A DNA stretch of 64,000 nucleotides from Catenovulum sediminis. Lineage in GTDB: Bacteria; Pseudomonadota; Gammaproteobacteria; Enterobacterales; Alteromonadaceae. Of the stretch, positions 39,701-48,928 are shown one piece after another (the stretch's first letter is position 1; each line of letters starts with the position of its first letter). Below the pieces are notes generated by a model. The model searched no databases. It was not told where the DNA came from and saw nothing but the letters and a program-made list of their open reading frames with translations. The stretch lies in assembly GCF_040270295.1 (NCBI RefSeq), contig NZ_JBELOE010000281.1. One strand, written 5' to 3'. The position numbers were made by a program, and so were the translations under genes.

Positions 39701-42700
39701 CACCAGTTTAGGCTCAAGTGTGCCTGCAACATTTTCACTCGCTTGCAATAGCAATGGTGTGACGCCGTTTGTGATCCGTAATACCAGCCGTGGTTTATCC
39801 AGTTTTTCGACGACCTATCAGCATGTGGTGGCGGCTGAAAATAACACAGCGCCACAGATTGTCTTGTCAATCGATGGTTCACCACAGCGATTTAACGGTG
39901 CATTGCGTGATGAACAAAGTATCCGGTTATGTGCGCAAGTTTCAGATGCGGAAAATGATAATCTAAATACCCAAGTATTTTATCGTTTTGACAATCAAAC
40001 CCAACAAACATTGACACTGAACAACTTGTGCGGTGATATTTCGTTAATCGGTCGTGGTGGGCAAAGTCTGATTATTGAAGGCTTTAGCAGTGATGGTACA
40101 GCGACCGGTAACGATACTTTAAATGCAGGGCGCATTTATTTAGATACGATCCAAACACCGGTCTCAGGCAGTGGCAGTTGCCGGGCAGGTGATGCGGAAA
40201 ATATTTTTAGTGTGCGTGTCACCGCGGATGTAGAGAGTGATCCTTACAGCATAGATGTGGTTGATGCTATCAGTAACCAAGTGTTGCGCTCGCTTGGGCA
40301 AATCACACAAGGTACTTTTAGCCTGCCGTGCGATGAAGAAAATGCAGTTGATTTTGTGCTGCGTAATACCAGCCGTAATAAAGTACAAAACTCATTGATT
40401 TATAGCCATGTAGTCGGCAATACACTGAATGCGAAACCTCAACTAGAAATTAGTATTAACCAAGCTGAGCAATTTAGTGGGCAAGTGCGCGACGGACAAG
40501 AAATTGAAGTCTGTTTAAGCGGCTCAGATGCCGATGGTGATGCATTAACCTACAGTGCTTCGTATCAGTTTTCCAGTGGAAGCTTTCAGTCTTTAATTTT
40601 GGATACAAACCAGTGTGGCACTATCAGTACGCGGCAAAAAGGTGGGCAAACCTTATTAATACAAGGTTTTGTCAATGATGGCATTGCACAAACCACTCAG
40701 TTAGAAGAAGTTGGCGAAATCCACACAGACACGCTGGCAATTGCCGAAACGGTTTCGAGCGAGTGTAGTTTAGGCGAGCAAGCGATTGAATACAGTATTG
40801 TTTTAGCGACTGATGCGCAAGGGGACCAAAGGCAAATTCGAGTGGTAGAGCGGGCTAATCAAACCGAAATTGCACAATTTTTAGGGGGTGACACTTTATC
40901 TTTTAGCCTGCCATGTGACGCGGTAGGGCAAACCGAGTTTATCGTGCAAACCGTTAGTCGGGATTTAACGCAAGATTCAGAAGTTTATATTCATACCGTG
41001 AATCCAAATTTAACCAATCAAGTTAATGTATGGCTAACGCGGGGCGATGGCTCACAATTATTGAGCGAACAAAATCAACAGATTTTAAGAGCCGGAACCG
41101 GTACTGCAACACATCAAATTGATGTCAGTGATGCCCAACCGAAACAAATTATTACTGGTTTAGGCGCAAATTTAACGGATAGTGCCGCCAGTTTAATTTA
41201 CCAGTCAGCACAAGCAAATAGCATCGTCGAGCGCATATTTTCAGCAGAGCAAGGAATTAATTTACAGCATTTGCGAGTCCCTATGTCGGGCATGGGCGAG
41301 TTTATATCGCGCGCTGCACGCAGTTATGATGATGTTGCCGTGGGGTTAACCGACCCTGAGCTCGAGCAGTTTTCGATAGCGGATGACGAAGATTATTTAT
41401 TGCCACTCTTGTCTACTATAAAGAATGAAAATCCAGAAATTGAATTGCATGCTGTATCTTGGAGTGCGCCAGCGTGGATGAAAGACAACAGCAGTTTAAA
41501 CGGCGGCAGTTTACGCGTTGAGTTTTATCAAAGTTATGCCAATTATTTTGCTAAGTTTCTAACAGCCTATGAAGATGCAGGGCTTACATTTGACAGCATC
41601 AGTTTACAAAATCAACCGCATTTACAGGATACCTATCCATCTATGTTGTGGGCATTGGCAGATTATGAGCTGTTCTTTCAAGACTTTTTCTTTCCCGCAA
41701 TGAGTGCCTTGCCAAAATTACCGGATATCTGGGTTTGGGATGGCAATTGGACTGATTTTGACAGTCAGGCTGACTTTGATATTGCATTATTTGCGGAAAA
41801 TCTGATGGATAATGATTTTATCTATGCCAGAGCACGAGCTATCGGCATGCAGTGTTATCAAGCCGATAATGGGGCCTCTGACTATACGCAAGCAATTGAA
41901 AACATTTCAGATTTACCGCGTACACGAGATGTCTATCTAACGAGTTGCCGCAACCGTGAAGATGGGCGCAGTTTTGGCCAGTATTTAACCGCAACGTTAA
42001 ATGATTTTCTGCTGCCTGTTTTTCAGGCGGGCGCAAAAGGCATTTTTTACGATAGTTTAGCTTTGGATGTTAATAATGGCCCACAGCAAGGTGGCTGTAC
42101 CGATTGTCGCGCACTGGTCACAATAGATAACGCGGGTAATATGCAAGCTAATGCTGAATATTACGCCTTTGGTCATATTAGTAAATTTTTGCAATCCGGC
42201 GCTGTTTTAATTGAGGCGGTTTCTGGTAATGCGCAAGTACAAAGTATCGCCTTTAAAAACCCAGATAATACCATTGTTACTGTGGTTTTGAATTTAACGG
42301 CAGATACACAAGAGGTTGATATCAACTGGCAAGGGCAATCGACCCATTATCAATTAAATGCATATGATGTGGTGACATTTGTCTGGGATTCAGATAACTC
42401 ACCAGTCGTCGATTTACAAAAAATCGCGCAAGCGAATGCATTAGCACGAGATCTGGCAAGTGTATTTGACGCCATGCGGGACACTAACGGTTTGTATATT
42501 GATCAAATTGAATTGAACAGTACAGATGAAAGACCACGCAGTGTTGCAACCACAGGGTTAGCATTGGTCGCTTTATCGATAGCGCAGCAAATGGAATGGG
42601 ACAGCAGTGCTGCAACTAAAGTTTTAAATACCTTAGAAGTGCTCAATGGAGGCAATGAAAATCTTGTCTTATCGCGCAATGCTGACGGTATGTTTGCCAG

Positions 42701-43574
42701 TCAGCTTGATGCGAGCGGTGCTGCTATTTTAAACAGTCAAGGTGAAATGGAATTTAGTGTAACAGAGACTATGACATTAGTTGCTGGCGTTCACTTTGTA
42801 CGCAATGCGTTTAGTAATAATGGACTGATTCGCGAAGCTGCGGATATTTTCTTAACCTCTGTGACTTACGACAACCTGATTGAAAATACAGATAGCGGGT
42901 TAGTTGTCACTACGCAAAATGCGCAAGCTGAGACGCTTCAAACACAAGGTGTCTACAACCAACAAATGTTAACTGTATGGCTTGCGATGAATTATGACAA
43001 TAGTTTGGCCGCTGAGCTATGGCAAAGGTATTATGCGACGGGGCAGCAATTTCCAATCCGTTTTTATGACGGTTATGCGATGCCGGCGAACGAAGATGAA
43101 AATAGCATTTCGGCTACTTTGCATCAGTTGAATTATTATTTATTAAATTCAATATTGAATTCAGCGAACTACCGGCAGTTATTCGCTAGCCATGCAAACG
43201 CTGAAAAGTCTTTCTGGTTAGACGCACAAATAGCGCCAGCTTATGTTTGGGGCTTTGCGCTGCCGGATTCGTTAGATGTACACAGTAGCAACCGGGCACA
43301 TCCAGCTGTTATTGCAGGCTTTATTCCAGCAAACAATAATTTATTAGATGATTTATTGTTGTGGCAAGACAATAATTTGGCTATTTTAGCAACACAGGTA
43401 AATGGAATCGAGATCCCTTGGGCTTATCAGGCGGATGATCCAAACAGTTCAGCACAGCAGATTAAAGCGGAAAATTTGGCGGTGATGTTGTTTGGTCTGG
43501 CAGCGCACCCTGGGTTATTAGATATTCAGTTTTTCAGAGTGAACAATGATTTTGAATTTACACCTGAGGAATAG
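36735..43574 (+). CDS. Giant surface lipoprotein: repeats, catalytically dead GH30 domain, glycoamylase-like C-terminus
   Basis: 2279 residues. The TTG start is supported by GGAG seven bases upstream and by the lipobox LSAC right behind it, with a Gly-rich linker. About residues 269-1426 are six tandem units of 190-200 residues, each with an RDxQ...C half and a DT...C..G half. Residues about 1466-1889 match GH30 glucosylceramidases along their length (GLGANLTDSAAS, SWSAPAWMK, YPSM, FGHISKFL). However, the acid/base Glu is Gln1627 (QNQP instead of QNEP) and the nucleophile Glu is Ser1737 (LTSC instead of TEC). The part from about 1896 to the end resembles the glycoamylase-like alpha-toroid families (RSVATTGLALVAL, TETMTLVAGVHF), less certainly. 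It likely binds glycans at the outer membrane rather than cutting GH30 substrates. Confidence 0.85.
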   Translation: MRRILILIFCLLTLSACGGGGESTDGNNNQGGSGEQNDGNNTPVLASQLTFDGKQLPAECEFENNQLRNFPQCNPEFSISLASGSAQGASFVGQVSEDGGISWQNVTTDNNRVFVVDLVNRTGNLSVRALMQFDGEQTVTDVVELQILDNSIEILSANDFAVAKTLYLKIEESQRITLPSCRDPQDDKHKVILSLNGRFLLEQSSGVTIPLNAKLFKQNDVISASCQDDLGAIQTAPGSLQISFANNPNNNQPPVVSFLNLDDTTKYFSGKIRDQQLLDICVFASDAEGQNLTATFNADIESTSQTNQTETIDLTANGLCTQLETHSLGNNKVTINAAVTDGLDETPASLSLGVIHQDTLPLASAQNSSCLVGEAQKTVPIDIPRDTEFDVFSVAVVDAQSGELLKTLEQTESASITFSCQQAGLTRYQLTTSSRDASVSSITYSHSVTNTGNQAPELAIDVEGERVGLLYRDNQDLQICIDAQDADNDVLTSELAYQWGNGNKANLSLTDNCAELSTQGRGGQKLILFASANDGQTQVEKSLNLNTIHSDTIQFAVTQSNSCIEGNDNLLYSISLPADSEGDSHTLDVLDLDSQTVLHSLGAVNNGSFELSCQTVGQQAFVLLTRSRGLSVVSTNYLHTVTEAENLEPEVSYTLEGEQIGQPAELNFRDNQNISLCVTGDDPEGQPVSVSGRFGFNGNLDNVINLQNNCQAISLFDRGGQTLQIDIQGSDGEVQNNLDPIIINVARDTIQVASSQSQTCEIGDSSLTYTVAVPDDTEGDNNQLLVLNANDNAVISSLGVVNSAASFSLPCNTLGTTEFYIRNQSRGLTTFSRIYNHTVDSAPNQPPRVTLVVLNAEMIDDELRDNQNISACAIASDEDGDNLTTTLHYRLDDEEAQQVSLNSGCGEISLDAAGNRTIQITASTSDGSDSDLDVRSWTIHQDTLPFAYSQSQTCRQGDAARIYIVNMNADVEGDEFSLAVYHATNNQLITSLGSSVPATFSLACNSNGVTPFVIRNTSRGLSSFSTTYQHVVAAENNTAPQIVLSIDGSPQRFNGALRDEQSIRLCAQVSDAENDNLNTQVFYRFDNQTQQTLTLNNLCGDISLIGRGGQSLIIEGFSSDGTATGNDTLNAGRIYLDTIQTPVSGSGSCRAGDAENIFSVRVTADVESDPYSIDVVDAISNQVLRSLGQITQGTFSLPCDEENAVDFVLRNTSRNKVQNSLIYSHVVGNTLNAKPQLEISINQAEQFSGQVRDGQEIEVCLSGSDADGDALTYSASYQFSSGSFQSLILDTNQCGTISTRQKGGQTLLIQGFVNDGIAQTTQLEEVGEIHTDTLAIAETVSSECSLGEQAIEYSIVLATDAQGDQRQIRVVERANQTEIAQFLGGDTLSFSLPCDAVGQTEFIVQTVSRDLTQDSEVYIHTVNPNLTNQVNVWLTRGDGSQLLSEQNQQILRAGTGTATHQIDVSDAQPKQIITGLGANLTDSAASLIYQSAQANSIVERIFSAEQGINLQHLRVPMSGMGEFISRAARSYDDVAVGLTDPELEQFSIADDEDYLLPLLSTIKNENPEIELHAVSWSAPAWMKDNSSLNGGSLRVEFYQSYANYFAKFLTAYEDAGLTFDSISLQNQPHLQDTYPSMLWALADYELFFQDFFFPAMSALPKLPDIWVWDGNWTDFDSQADFDIALFAENLMDNDFIYARARAIGMQCYQADNGASDYTQAIENISDLPRTRDVYLTSCRNREDGRSFGQYLTATLNDFLLPVFQAGAKGIFYDSLALDVNNGPQQGGCTDCRALVTIDNAGNMQANAEYYAFGHISKFLQSGAVLIEAVSGNAQVQSIAFKNPDNTIVTVVLNLTADTQEVDINWQGQSTHYQLNAYDVVTFVWDSDNSPVVDLQKIAQANALARDLASVFDAMRDTNGLYIDQIELNSTDERPRSVATTGLALVALSIAQQMEWDSSAATKVLNTLEVLNGGNENLVLSRNADGMFASQLDASGAAILNSQGEMEFSVTETMTLVAGVHFVRNAFSNNGLIREAADIFLTSVTYDNLIENTDSGLVVTTQNAQAETLQTQGVYNQQMLTVWLAMNYDNSLAAELWQRYYATGQQFPIRFYDGYAMPANEDENSISATLHQLNYYLLNSILNSANYRQLFASHANAEKSFWLDAQIAPAYVWGFALPDSLDVHSSNRAHPAVIAGFIPANNNLLDDLLLWQDNNLAILATQVNGIEIPWAYQADDPNSSAQQIKAENLAVMLFGLAAHPGLLDIQFFRVNNDFEFTPEE

Positions 43575-43610
43575 ATTAATAACAAAGCCTTGTTAGCATG
43601 TTCGTTTTGG

Positions 43611-43643
43611 CCTTCAAGTCGAGTTTAATAGCCCGACTTGAGG
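43611..43643. terminator. Hairpin between giant lipoprotein and azoR genes
   Basis: TCAAGTCG (43614-43621) pairs with CGACTTGA (43634-43641) across a 12-base loop, between convergent genes. There is no long T-run, so it is a moderate call. Confidence 0.5.
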
Positions 43644-43675
43644 TATACAGTTTTTATAGAAGCATGGTAATAGAA

Positions 43676-44359
43676 TTAGGTACCAGTTTCCGTCACCCTA
43701 AGCGCGAGTTCAGCCGCTAAATTTTCAGCTTGGCGTAACGCGTTTGCAACAGACTTTTTATGCCGTTCATCCGCAAACTCCTGAAATTCAGAAATAATTT
43801 CATACATGGTATCAGCGCCCAAATATTTGCTGAGGGTACGCAAATGAGGTAGTAGATGGTTTGCGCTTTCTCTAATTCCGCCTTTTTCAAATCCAAACTC
43901 TCCGCATGAAGTGATTGCGATCAGTGTTTTACCTGACAGTAAAGGTTGCAGCGGAAAGTCTCCTCGTGCAAGATCAAAATCAAATGTTTTGTTGATACGG
44001 ACTATTTGGTCAAACCAGGCTTTAAGTTGTGCTGGCATACCGTAATTGTACATCGGCGAAGAAATTACAATGATGTCCGCTATTGTTAGCTCGGCTATCA
44101 AAGAGTCTGATAGGGCTAATATTTGTTTTTGTTTATCCGTTTTCTTTTCATCCGCTGTAAATACGGCTGCTATCCATTCTTGTGTAATAAAAGCCGGAGG
44201 GTTTTGACCTATATCTCGATAGATATACTCATCTGTCGGTCGATGTGTGCGCCATCTGTTGGTAAAGTTTAAAGCTATCTTTTTTGAGATTGAGCCATGT
44301 TTTGAGCTTGCGTTTAAAACATCTCTGACGCTTGCATCTATATGTAATATAGTGGGCAT
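43676..44359 (-). CDS. azoR: FMN-dependent NADH azoreductase/quinone reductase
   Basis: 227 residues with the flavodoxin-like fold of AzoR: an early phosphate-binding DASVRD region, SSPMYNYGMPAQLKAWFD, and a TSCGEFG block near the flavin. It reduces quinones or azo compounds with NADH. It faces away from the adjacent LysR regulator, its likely controller. Confidence 0.88.
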   Translation of the reverse strand: MPTILHIDASVRDVLNASSKHGSISKKIALNFTNRWRTHRPTDEYIYRDIGQNPPAFITQEWIAAVFTADEKKTDKQKQILALSDSLIAELTIADIIVISSPMYNYGMPAQLKAWFDQIVRINKTFDFDLARGDFPLQPLLSGKTLIAITSCGEFGFEKGGIRESANHLLPHLRTLSKYLGADTMYEIISEFQEFADERHKKSVANALRQAENLAAELALRVTETGT

Positions 44360-44493
44360 TTGTATTTCCTTCTAGGTTTGATGGTAAATGGGATTTTGCA
44401 ACCCATTGTGGTCATTCACAAACGTAAAAAACTCACTTAAAGATGAGTTAAATTCATCTATACTGTTTTTTTGGAAAAGTAGGTGGAATCATC

Positions 44494-45345
44494 ATGCAAG
44501 TATCTTTACAAGCGCTTAAAGCATTTGAATCAGCTGCCCGGCGAGGTAGTTTTAAATTGGCAGCGGAAGAGCTATCACTCACGCCAACCGCTATTTCACA
44601 CCATATTAATAACTTGGAAGGGCGCTTAAATGTAAGTCTATTTAAGCGAGAAGCCAGAAGCGTGACCTTAACTGAGGTGGGGCGAAGGCTTGCGATTGCT
44701 ACGTCGGATGGGTTTGCTCAGATTGAACGTGCATTGGAAGAAATTAAATTGTCAGGTTATGTTGTAAGGGTAACCACAACCTCTTCTTTGGCCGCCTTGG
44801 TGTTGCTGCCTAGCCTCAAAGATTTTTCGCTGTCTAATCCCAATATCTCCGTTGAAGTATCTACAGGTGAATCATTAGACAGCTTACCTTATGTTATACC
44901 TGTCCGTTTTGGTGATGCTAGCACTGTGCAAGCTGGTGACATTGTGAAGTGTGAATCATTTGATGTCTATGGTGCTTACGGAATGCAGACCCCCTCATGG
45001 TCTGCCAAGCCGATAACGATATTTTCCACCGAATGGAAAAATTCAGAGTTGCCAGCGCCACCGCTGAAAGCTTGGCTGGCTAAAAATGGCGTAGAGCAAG
45101 CTAATATTACCGTTAAGAAATTTGACCAAGAGTTTTTTGGTATTCAGCAGGCAATGGCTGAAAATGAGTTGGTTTTTTGTTCGACAACACTGGCGAAAAG
45201 GTTGCTAAAAACAAAGCAATTACAGCATTTTGGGACCCACTCGGTTGAATCTGAACTGTGTTATTATGTGGCCAAAAAAGCTCACTTCGAGGGTAAAAAT
45301 GCACGCATATTTTTAAGCTGGCTGGATAAACTATTGATGGATTAA
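44494..45345 (+). CDS. LysR-family transcriptional regulator
   Basis: 283 residues. The N-terminal winged helix-turn-helix (ALKAFESAARRGSFKLAAEE, TPTAISHHINNLE) is typical, followed by the two-lobed effector domain. GG near 44482 precedes the ATG. The 134-base gap to the divergent azoR gene is AT-rich and would carry the shared operator; LysR proteins usually control the divergent neighbour. Confidence 0.9.
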   Translation: MQVSLQALKAFESAARRGSFKLAAEELSLTPTAISHHINNLEGRLNVSLFKREARSVTLTEVGRRLAIATSDGFAQIERALEEIKLSGYVVRVTTTSSLAALVLLPSLKDFSLSNPNISVEVSTGESLDSLPYVIPVRFGDASTVQAGDIVKCESFDVYGAYGMQTPSWSAKPITIFSTEWKNSELPAPPLKAWLAKNGVEQANITVKKFDQEFFGIQQAMAENELVFCSTTLAKRLLKTKQLQHFGTHSVESELCYYVAKKAHFEGKNARIFLSWLDKLLMD

Positions 45346-45511
45346 TTGGCAGTTAGCTCTTCTCGCTAGACTATGTTAATGCCATCGAGTCAAGCGTATT
45401 GAATTAAGTGTACTTGTTCACATGTTTTAATTTTGGCTTGTATAAATATTAATCAGCTGCAAAAATGAAAACATTCCCATTATTCGCTGCGTAATCTAAA
45501 GGCGAGTGAGC

Positions 45512-46027
45512 ATGCAAATTGAAATTCTAGATGTTGATATTACAAAGTTAGCTGTTGACGCAATTGTCAATGCAGCCAATCCCTCACTATTAGGGGGTGG
45601 AGGCGTCGATGGTGCGATTCATCGAGCCGCTGGGCCTGAGTTGAAAGAAGCCTGTCGTGCCTTAGGTGGCTGTAAAACGGGGCAGGCTAAAATAACGGCG
45701 GGTTTTCAGTTAGCGGCCAAGTATGTCATTCACACCGTTGGACCCATTTGGTATGGTGGACATGAAGGTGAACCCGAAGATTTAGCCCGCTGTTATACCA
45801 ATTCTTTGTTATTAGCCGAAAAACACCAGCTGCAAAGTATCGCTTTTCCGGCTATTAGCTGTGGCGTGTATGGTTACCCAATTGAGCAGGCTTGCCAGAT
45901 TGCGATGCACACAGTAAGTCAGTTTAATGCCAGTGCGACCCATCTGCAAAAAGTGATTTTTGCCTGTTTTGGTGCACGGACTTATGAAGCTTTATGCGAT
46001 GCTAAGCGTACGCGAGCGCAAAACTAA
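45512..46027 (+). CDS. Macro-domain O-acetyl-ADP-ribose deacetylase (YmdB-like)
   Basis: 171 residues from ATG 45512; AAGG lies nine bases upstream, while GTG 45506 is too close to it. Seen: IVNAANPSLLGGGGVDGAIHRAAG and IHTVGP, the ADP-ribose binding loops of the bacterial MacroD/YmdB class. It removes acetyl from O-acetyl-ADP-ribose or ADP-ribose from proteins. Its last 26 bases overlap the end of the convergent sensor kinase gene. Confidence 0.92.
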   Translation: MQIEILDVDITKLAVDAIVNAANPSLLGGGGVDGAIHRAAGPELKEACRALGGCKTGQAKITAGFQLAAKYVIHTVGPIWYGGHEGEPEDLARCYTNSLLLAEKHQLQSIAFPAISCGVYGYPIEQACQIAMHTVSQFNASATHLQKVIFACFGARTYEALCDAKRTRAQN

Positions 46028-47459
46028 AACAGGTGCCTTTTTGCGCTTCGCTGCTTACCTGAATATCCGAATTATGCATGTGTAATAAATGGCGGACGAT
46101 GGCAAGTCCTAATCCCGCATGATGGTTTTTCCCTCGGCTATTGGTTGCGCGATATTTAGCTTCAAAAATTGCCTGTAATTCATTTTTCGGTATCCCAGTA
46201 CCCGTGTCCTGCACGGAAATACAAATGTTTTCCTTTTGTGGAACAATGGCAAGTGTCACTACATCATTTGCTTGGCTATGACGAATCGCATTATCAATTA
46301 AATTAACTAAGATGCGCTCTAATTTTGCAATGTCCGCGCGCGCAATTGGGTAATTATTTTGCGGGTGCTCTAGTTTTAAACTGATCTTCGCTTGCTCAGC
46401 CTGAAAACTAAGGCGTTGCATTACGTCATGTGCCAGTTCAACTAAGTTGACCGGCTCAGGGTAGAGTTTGATATCACCACTTTCTAACCGCGCTAGTTCA
46501 AATAAAGCTTCCACTAGCTGGCTAATTTGTTGACCGTTTTTTAGCGCAATTTTTATAAGTTCGTCACTGCGTTTGTCGGTCGGACTGATCAACCAGGTTT
46601 CGAGGTAACCATTGAGTGCGGTCAGTGGGGTTCTAAAGTCGTGAGAAACATGTGATAACAATTCACGCCTAAGTTGCTCGGTTGATTTAATCTGACTTAA
46701 TTGGTGTTTAATATGCTTGGCTGACTGACTAAAGCTTCGCTCAAGCTCCTGAATTTCTTTGGCGGCACATAAAGGTTTGTCGTCTGATTGCAAGTGAGCA
46801 AAATCATTTTGTACATAACTGGATGTGCGTTGGCTGAGTTTTTTTAAGGGTTTGGTGACGGTATGTATGGCTAAAAACATTGCCAATAAACCAAATAGGA
46901 TGGTTAATGCTAATATCACTAAACTGTCTTTTAATACTTTACTATCGGCTAGCAATGCTATTGTATTGTCTAATTTTTGCCCGCCAATAATGACATATAA
47001 ATAACCACTTAATGCGCCATTCGGCGTCAAAATCGGAGCGGCAGAAAATATTTTATGGCCACCGGGTGTTCTTGGATCATCTCCGTATAAAGGAAAATTC
47101 GCCCCATTTATAAAGTTTTTAATGGGTTGCAAATTAATTTTATTGAGTTTTACAACGCCTTCAGGTGCTGAGTAAGCCAAAATATTGCCATCGGCATCGG
47201 TTGCATAAAACTCCCATTCCGGACCCAGTAACATTTGGGTATGAAAAACAGGTTTAAGCGCCGCAATTTCAATAATTCCCTGCTGTAAACTGGGGCTGTC
47301 GTGAATTAAATGATGGGCGAGTTCTTGATGTAATTTTTGTTCAACCTCATGCGTAAATTGTTCACTGCTATGTAGATACCATTGAAATAAAACAGCGGTT
47401 ACGGCTAAAAATAAAAGCCCAATAATCAACGCCAATTGGTTGGCAAGTGAACGAAACAT
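46002..47459 (-). CDS. Sensor histidine kinase
   Basis: 485 residues: membrane segment (about 7-30), a periplasmic domain of about 150 residues with PAS/Cache-like features, second membrane segment (about 178-198), HAMP linker, HisKA with phospho-acceptor His273 in HVSHDFRTPL, and an HATPase domain with NLIDNAIRHS and GTGIP and GLGLAIV. Pairs with the response regulator three bases upstream. The signal is unknown; the first genes of the operon encode secreted spondin-domain proteins, which suggests an envelope signal. Confidence 0.93.
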   Translation of the reverse strand: MFRSLANQLALIIGLLFLAVTAVLFQWYLHSSEQFTHEVEQKLHQELAHHLIHDSPSLQQGIIEIAALKPVFHTQMLLGPEWEFYATDADGNILAYSAPEGVVKLNKINLQPIKNFINGANFPLYGDDPRTPGGHKIFSAAPILTPNGALSGYLYVIIGGQKLDNTIALLADSKVLKDSLVILALTILFGLLAMFLAIHTVTKPLKKLSQRTSSYVQNDFAHLQSDDKPLCAAKEIQELERSFSQSAKHIKHQLSQIKSTEQLRRELLSHVSHDFRTPLTALNGYLETWLISPTDKRSDELIKIALKNGQQISQLVEALFELARLESGDIKLYPEPVNLVELAHDVMQRLSFQAEQAKISLKLEHPQNNYPIARADIAKLERILVNLIDNAIRHSQANDVVTLAIVPQKENICISVQDTGTGIPKNELQAIFEAKYRATNSRGKNHHAGLGLAIVRHLLHMHNSDIQVSSEAQKGTCFSFALAYA

Positions 47460-47462
47460 AGT

Positions 47463-48152
47463 TTAACTCCCATCAAATTTATAACCTACACCCCATACCG
47501 TAATTAACCATTTCGGCTTTGCAGGATCTGTTTCCAGTTTTGCCCGCAGTCGGTTGACGGTTGAATTTACGGTATGTCCAGAGCCTGCATGTTGGTAGCC
47601 CCATATCTCATCCAACAACTGCTCGCGTGAAAACACACGTTGCGGGTGTTGAGCTAAAAAATGTAAGAGTTCAAACTCTTTTGCCGTTGTTTCCAGCACT
47701 TCTTGTTTAAGTTTCACCTGATAACAATTTGCATCAATGCTGAGCTCGTTAAAGGTTAGACAGCTTTTGACTTCATTTTGAGTGTTACTTTTGCATCTTC
47801 GCAGATGCGCTTTAACCCTGGCCTGTAATTCAAGCACCGAAAAAGGTTTACTTAAATAATCATCCGCGCCACTTTCCAATCCAACGACAACATCCAGCTC
47901 GGACGATTTGGCGGTTAACATAATAATGGGTATCTCTGGGTGCAATTGACGCATGCGTTTACACAGTTTTAAACCATCCGTACCGGGCAACATAATGTCA
48001 AAAATGGCTAAATCATATTCTTGGTTTAACTGTTTGTATGCTTGACTGCCATCATTAAAAAGACTGACTTTATGGTCCAGCATAGATAAATTGATGGAGA
48101 CAATATTGGCAATGTCCGGATTATCTTCAACCAGCAAAATGTGTTTACCCAT
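47463..48152 (-). CDS. OmpR-family response regulator
   Basis: 229 residues. Receiver domain with phospho-acceptor Asp52 in FDIMLPG, Lys in LSKPF, then an OmpR/PhoB winged helix (HTVNSTVNRLRAKLE, VWGVGYKF). It lies between the spondin-domain genes (56-base gap upstream) and the kinase (3-base gap downstream). Confidence 0.95.
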   Translation of the reverse strand: MGKHILLVEDNPDIANIVSINLSMLDHKVSLFNDGSQAYKQLNQEYDLAIFDIMLPGTDGLKLCKRMRQLHPEIPIIMLTAKSSELDVVVGLESGADDYLSKPFSVLELQARVKAHLRRCKSNTQNEVKSCLTFNELSIDANCYQVKLKQEVLETTAKEFELLHFLAQHPQRVFSREQLLDEIWGYQHAGSGHTVNSTVNRLRAKLETDPAKPKWLITVWGVGYKFDGS

Positions 48153-48208
48153 AAAATGTTCCGCCCCTTTTTAGGTCCATTAAAGATAGGAGCGGATTAA
48201 TAGCAATT

Positions 48209-48919
48209 TTATTGCATGCGTTTAATCACTATTTTTGCGACTGGGTTATCAAACTTATGTGTCGGTTGCAAAACAGAACCAGAAAGCTCATATTCAGTTA
48301 TCACGCCAGCGTGTATATGTACTCTATTCACATCGTTGCGCGCACTATTATAACCTTCACCGCCTGCCGCAGGGCCGGGCAATGCACTTTCGTCGTTCGC
48401 TTCTGTACCAGCATCGTATACATGAAGTGTTTTCATCATCGATTCACCAATAGCCAAGTTGCTTAAATTAAGATTTTTTAAGCCGGTAAAGGCATCATTG
48501 GTATTAACCAGCATAGTCGCTAAGCTCATTTGGTAACCTTTGCTTGGATGTGTTTCTACCAGCCAACTGCCTGTCGCGCCAGGTGCTAGTGGACCTTCTG
48601 CATGGTAAGCCTGTTTAATACCACTTTGCACGGCAAAATCACTGGCATCACCCCCTTCGGCAAGTTTTTCTAATGCGCTATTGGCTGCTTGTCCCAATTG
48701 CCATAAATGGGTATCAGCTTCATGTATCACGATACTGGGTGGCGAGAATGGTTGACCTTGTGTATTGTTGGTCAGCGTAATCTGATACATGGCGATTGTT
48801 TCCTGCATCGGATCCTGATGATCGTCCTCGTCGTCATTAAAATCAATTGAACAGGCCGACAAAGCGGTTATCAAACTGAACAATGTGAGTTTATGAACGC
48901 CTGTAATTAAATGTTTCAT
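48209..48919 (-). CDS. Spondin-domain lipoprotein
   Basis: 236 residues. Signal peptide with lipobox LSAC near residue 23, then an acidic Asp/Glu linker and one spondin_N-like domain with the blocks YQITLTNNTQGQPFSPP, VYDAGTEANDE and RVHIHAG. The upstream neighbour is a clear paralog (same three blocks). Spondin domains in bacteria are secreted beta folds of unknown role. First-phase member of an operon with a two-component system. Confidence 0.82.
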   Translation of the reverse strand: MKHLITGVHKLTLFSLITALSACSIDFNDDEDDHQDPMQETIAMYQITLTNNTQGQPFSPPSIVIHEADTHLWQLGQAANSALEKLAEGGDASDFAVQSGIKQAYHAEGPLAPGATGSWLVETHPSKGYQMSLATMLVNTNDAFTGLKNLNLSNLAIGESMMKTLHVYDAGTEANDESALPGPAAGGEGYNSARNDVNRVHIHAGVITEYELSGSVLQPTHKFDNPVAKIVIKRMQ

Positions 48920-48928
48920 AAAACCCCC

